In this document: one piece after another, positions 30,339 through 31,146 of the stretch
Position numbering within the stretch: position 1 is the stretch's first letter
Layout of the letters: every line of letters begins with the position of its first letter
From: Bolinopsis microptera
Taxonomy: Eukaryota; Ctenophora; Tentaculata; Lobata; Bolinopsidae
DNA length: 31,146 nucleotides
Direction: 5' to 3'
NCBI RefSeq assembly: GCF_026151205.1
Contig: NW_026971842.1
Location: 1-31,146, forward strand
Notes under the pieces: model-generated
Told to the model about the DNA's origin: nothing
What the model saw: the letters and a program-made list of their open reading frames with translations, nothing else
Database searches by the model: none
Program-made: the position numbers and the translations under genes

Positions 30339-30915
30339 TCCGTTCAGATGTGACGTTTAACTTAAAACTAGTGTTTTAACTCAAAAGATCCGGCACCTGA
30401 AACTGATCGTAAAGTTCACAAGTTAATTGATTTATATTCAATGTTGTGATTTTGGTTAAGTGATACTTTTTAAATGTATAAAACTCTGCTACTTTTTATC
30501 ATCTTAGCTAAGCTATCTATGTTCATAATTTATGTAATTTTTTTTATAACATGTAATTTTATTACATAAAATTCCCATTTAAAATTACGATCGTATGTTT
30601 AAACATGTGATATCACAACATAATATCTAGCTTACCTTTAATTATCTGGCAAAATTCACTCTTTCTTCAGGTAGACAGTGTCCGAGCATATTGCATGAAC
30701 CTTTGTTCCCTACACCAGTGCCCTTAAATCATAACGCAAATCTTCGTGAGAGCTTCACATAAACGCCACTGCACTATTATTTTTTATGTCGATCATTTTG
30801 GCACTAAAATGAACTTCGTATTATCGTTTAAAAACTGATTATTCAGTGATTGAATTTTCAGATTCTCCTCCAAAATCAGTTTGTGAACAACGAACATTCA
30901 ACTTGTAACCTTGTC
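30339..30915. other. 3' flank of the MTCH2-like gene
   Basis: AT-rich sequence with no coding frame. It should contain the end of the 3' untranslated region. A weak palindrome atgtaat-ttt-attacat is near 30551-30567. No perfect AATAAA is evident close to the stop codon. Confidence 0.4.
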
Positions 30916-30917
30916 AA

Positions 30918-31085
30918 GGTATGCACGTGCACAAAGATGCTGTGCTGCGCCCGGCATGTGCTGCACGTGCTGTGCGCGGCTCTGCACGTGCTGGTATTTA
31001 CTTGCACGTGCTGTGCCCAGCTCTGAAAACTCACCATGAACAGAGCCGCGCACAGCACGTGTGCGGCTAGCCCTGCACGTGCGCT
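30918..31085. repeat. GC-rich repeat block with six CACGTG sites and an inverted repeat
   Basis: The words gcacgtgctgtgc and relatives recur through this block. CACGTG sites lie at 30924-30929, 30964-30969, 30985-30990, 31005-31010, 31056-31061 and 31076-31081. The 21 bp at 30964-30984 are exactly complementary to 31041-31061, giving a hairpin with a 56-bp loop. Base composition is far more GC-rich than the flanks. A 71-codon minus-strand ORF over it (30876-31091) is rich in Cys, Ala and His because of the repeats and is not a convincing gene. Confidence 0.8.
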
Positions 31086-31146
31086 CAGCATCAGTGCCTA
31101 TTCGTTGATCCAGGGCCTAGGGTATGTCAGGGTTTTTTTTTTTGGG
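31086..31146. other. Window edge with T run
   Basis: The window ends in a run of 13 T and three G, similar to the homopolymer-rich left end. No feature is visible. Confidence 0.5.

Noticed and set aside
30876-31091. Minus-strand ORF of 71 codons rich in Cys, Ala and His
   Set aside because: The composition follows from the CACGTG/GC-rich repeats, and no family resemblance is seen.
1-31146. A multi-gene cluster, defence system or CRISPR array
   Set aside because: The repeats are transposon ends or minisatellites without spacer structure, and the only non-transposon genes are two intron-containing mitochondrial protein genes.

Overview
The window is nuclear DNA from an invertebrate animal. 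It is AT-rich, its genes carry GT-AG introns of about 115-3500 bp, and most of the space between exons is transposable-element debris. The mix of CR1/L2/jockey-like LINEs, a Ty1/copia-order LTR element, a pogo-like DNA transposon, MITEs and a fold-back element suits a marine early-branching animal. A cnidarian is my best guess, held weakly. I see no bacterial genes, CRISPR array or certain RNA gene.

Two host genes can be assembled from the + strand. The first (18705-19462, four exons, 110 aa) encodes a small single-pass protein with an Arg-rich mitochondrial presequence and a poly-acidic tail. I cannot name it. The second (22157-30225, eight exons, 314 aa) is a complete MTCH2-type mitochondrial carrier homolog, an outer mitochondrial membrane protein. 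All eight exons join in phase and the family landmarks are in order. Both products are mitochondrial, but nothing shows that they are co-regulated.

Layout: 1-3400 is homopolymer-rich sequence without genes, probably poorly resolved. 4671-7164 holds a LINE endonuclease fragment inside a 1.1-kb tandem duplication, with a TTAA-flanked MITE and a 42-nt perfect hairpin. 8237-9143 is a TIR element. 10664-11738 is the 3' end of a LINE ORF on the minus strand, split by a 729-bp fold-back element in a TTAA site. 13141-15708 is a 5'-truncated LINE on the minus strand with a poly(A) tail. 16248-18551 is a truncated copia-order element on the minus strand (one LTR, end of gag, protease, integrase). 18705-19462 is the small mitochondrial gene. 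20108-21232 is a TA-flanked MITE with eight copies of a 13-bp motif. 21592-21712 is an 11-bp minisatellite. 22157-30225 is the MTCH2-like gene; intron 3 contains a pogo-like element and intron 6 a frameshifted, nearly full-length CR1/L2-type LINE in antisense. The last kilobase has two separate clusters of CACGTG sites, one in repeats that begin at the MTCH2 stop codon.

I found no new multi-gene system. The observations most worth checking are a 40-bp tandem duplication over the exon 6 splice donor of the MTCH2-like gene, the fold-back insertion whose removal with one TTAA reopens a LINE reading frame, the MITE with the repeated motif, and the CACGTG clusters.
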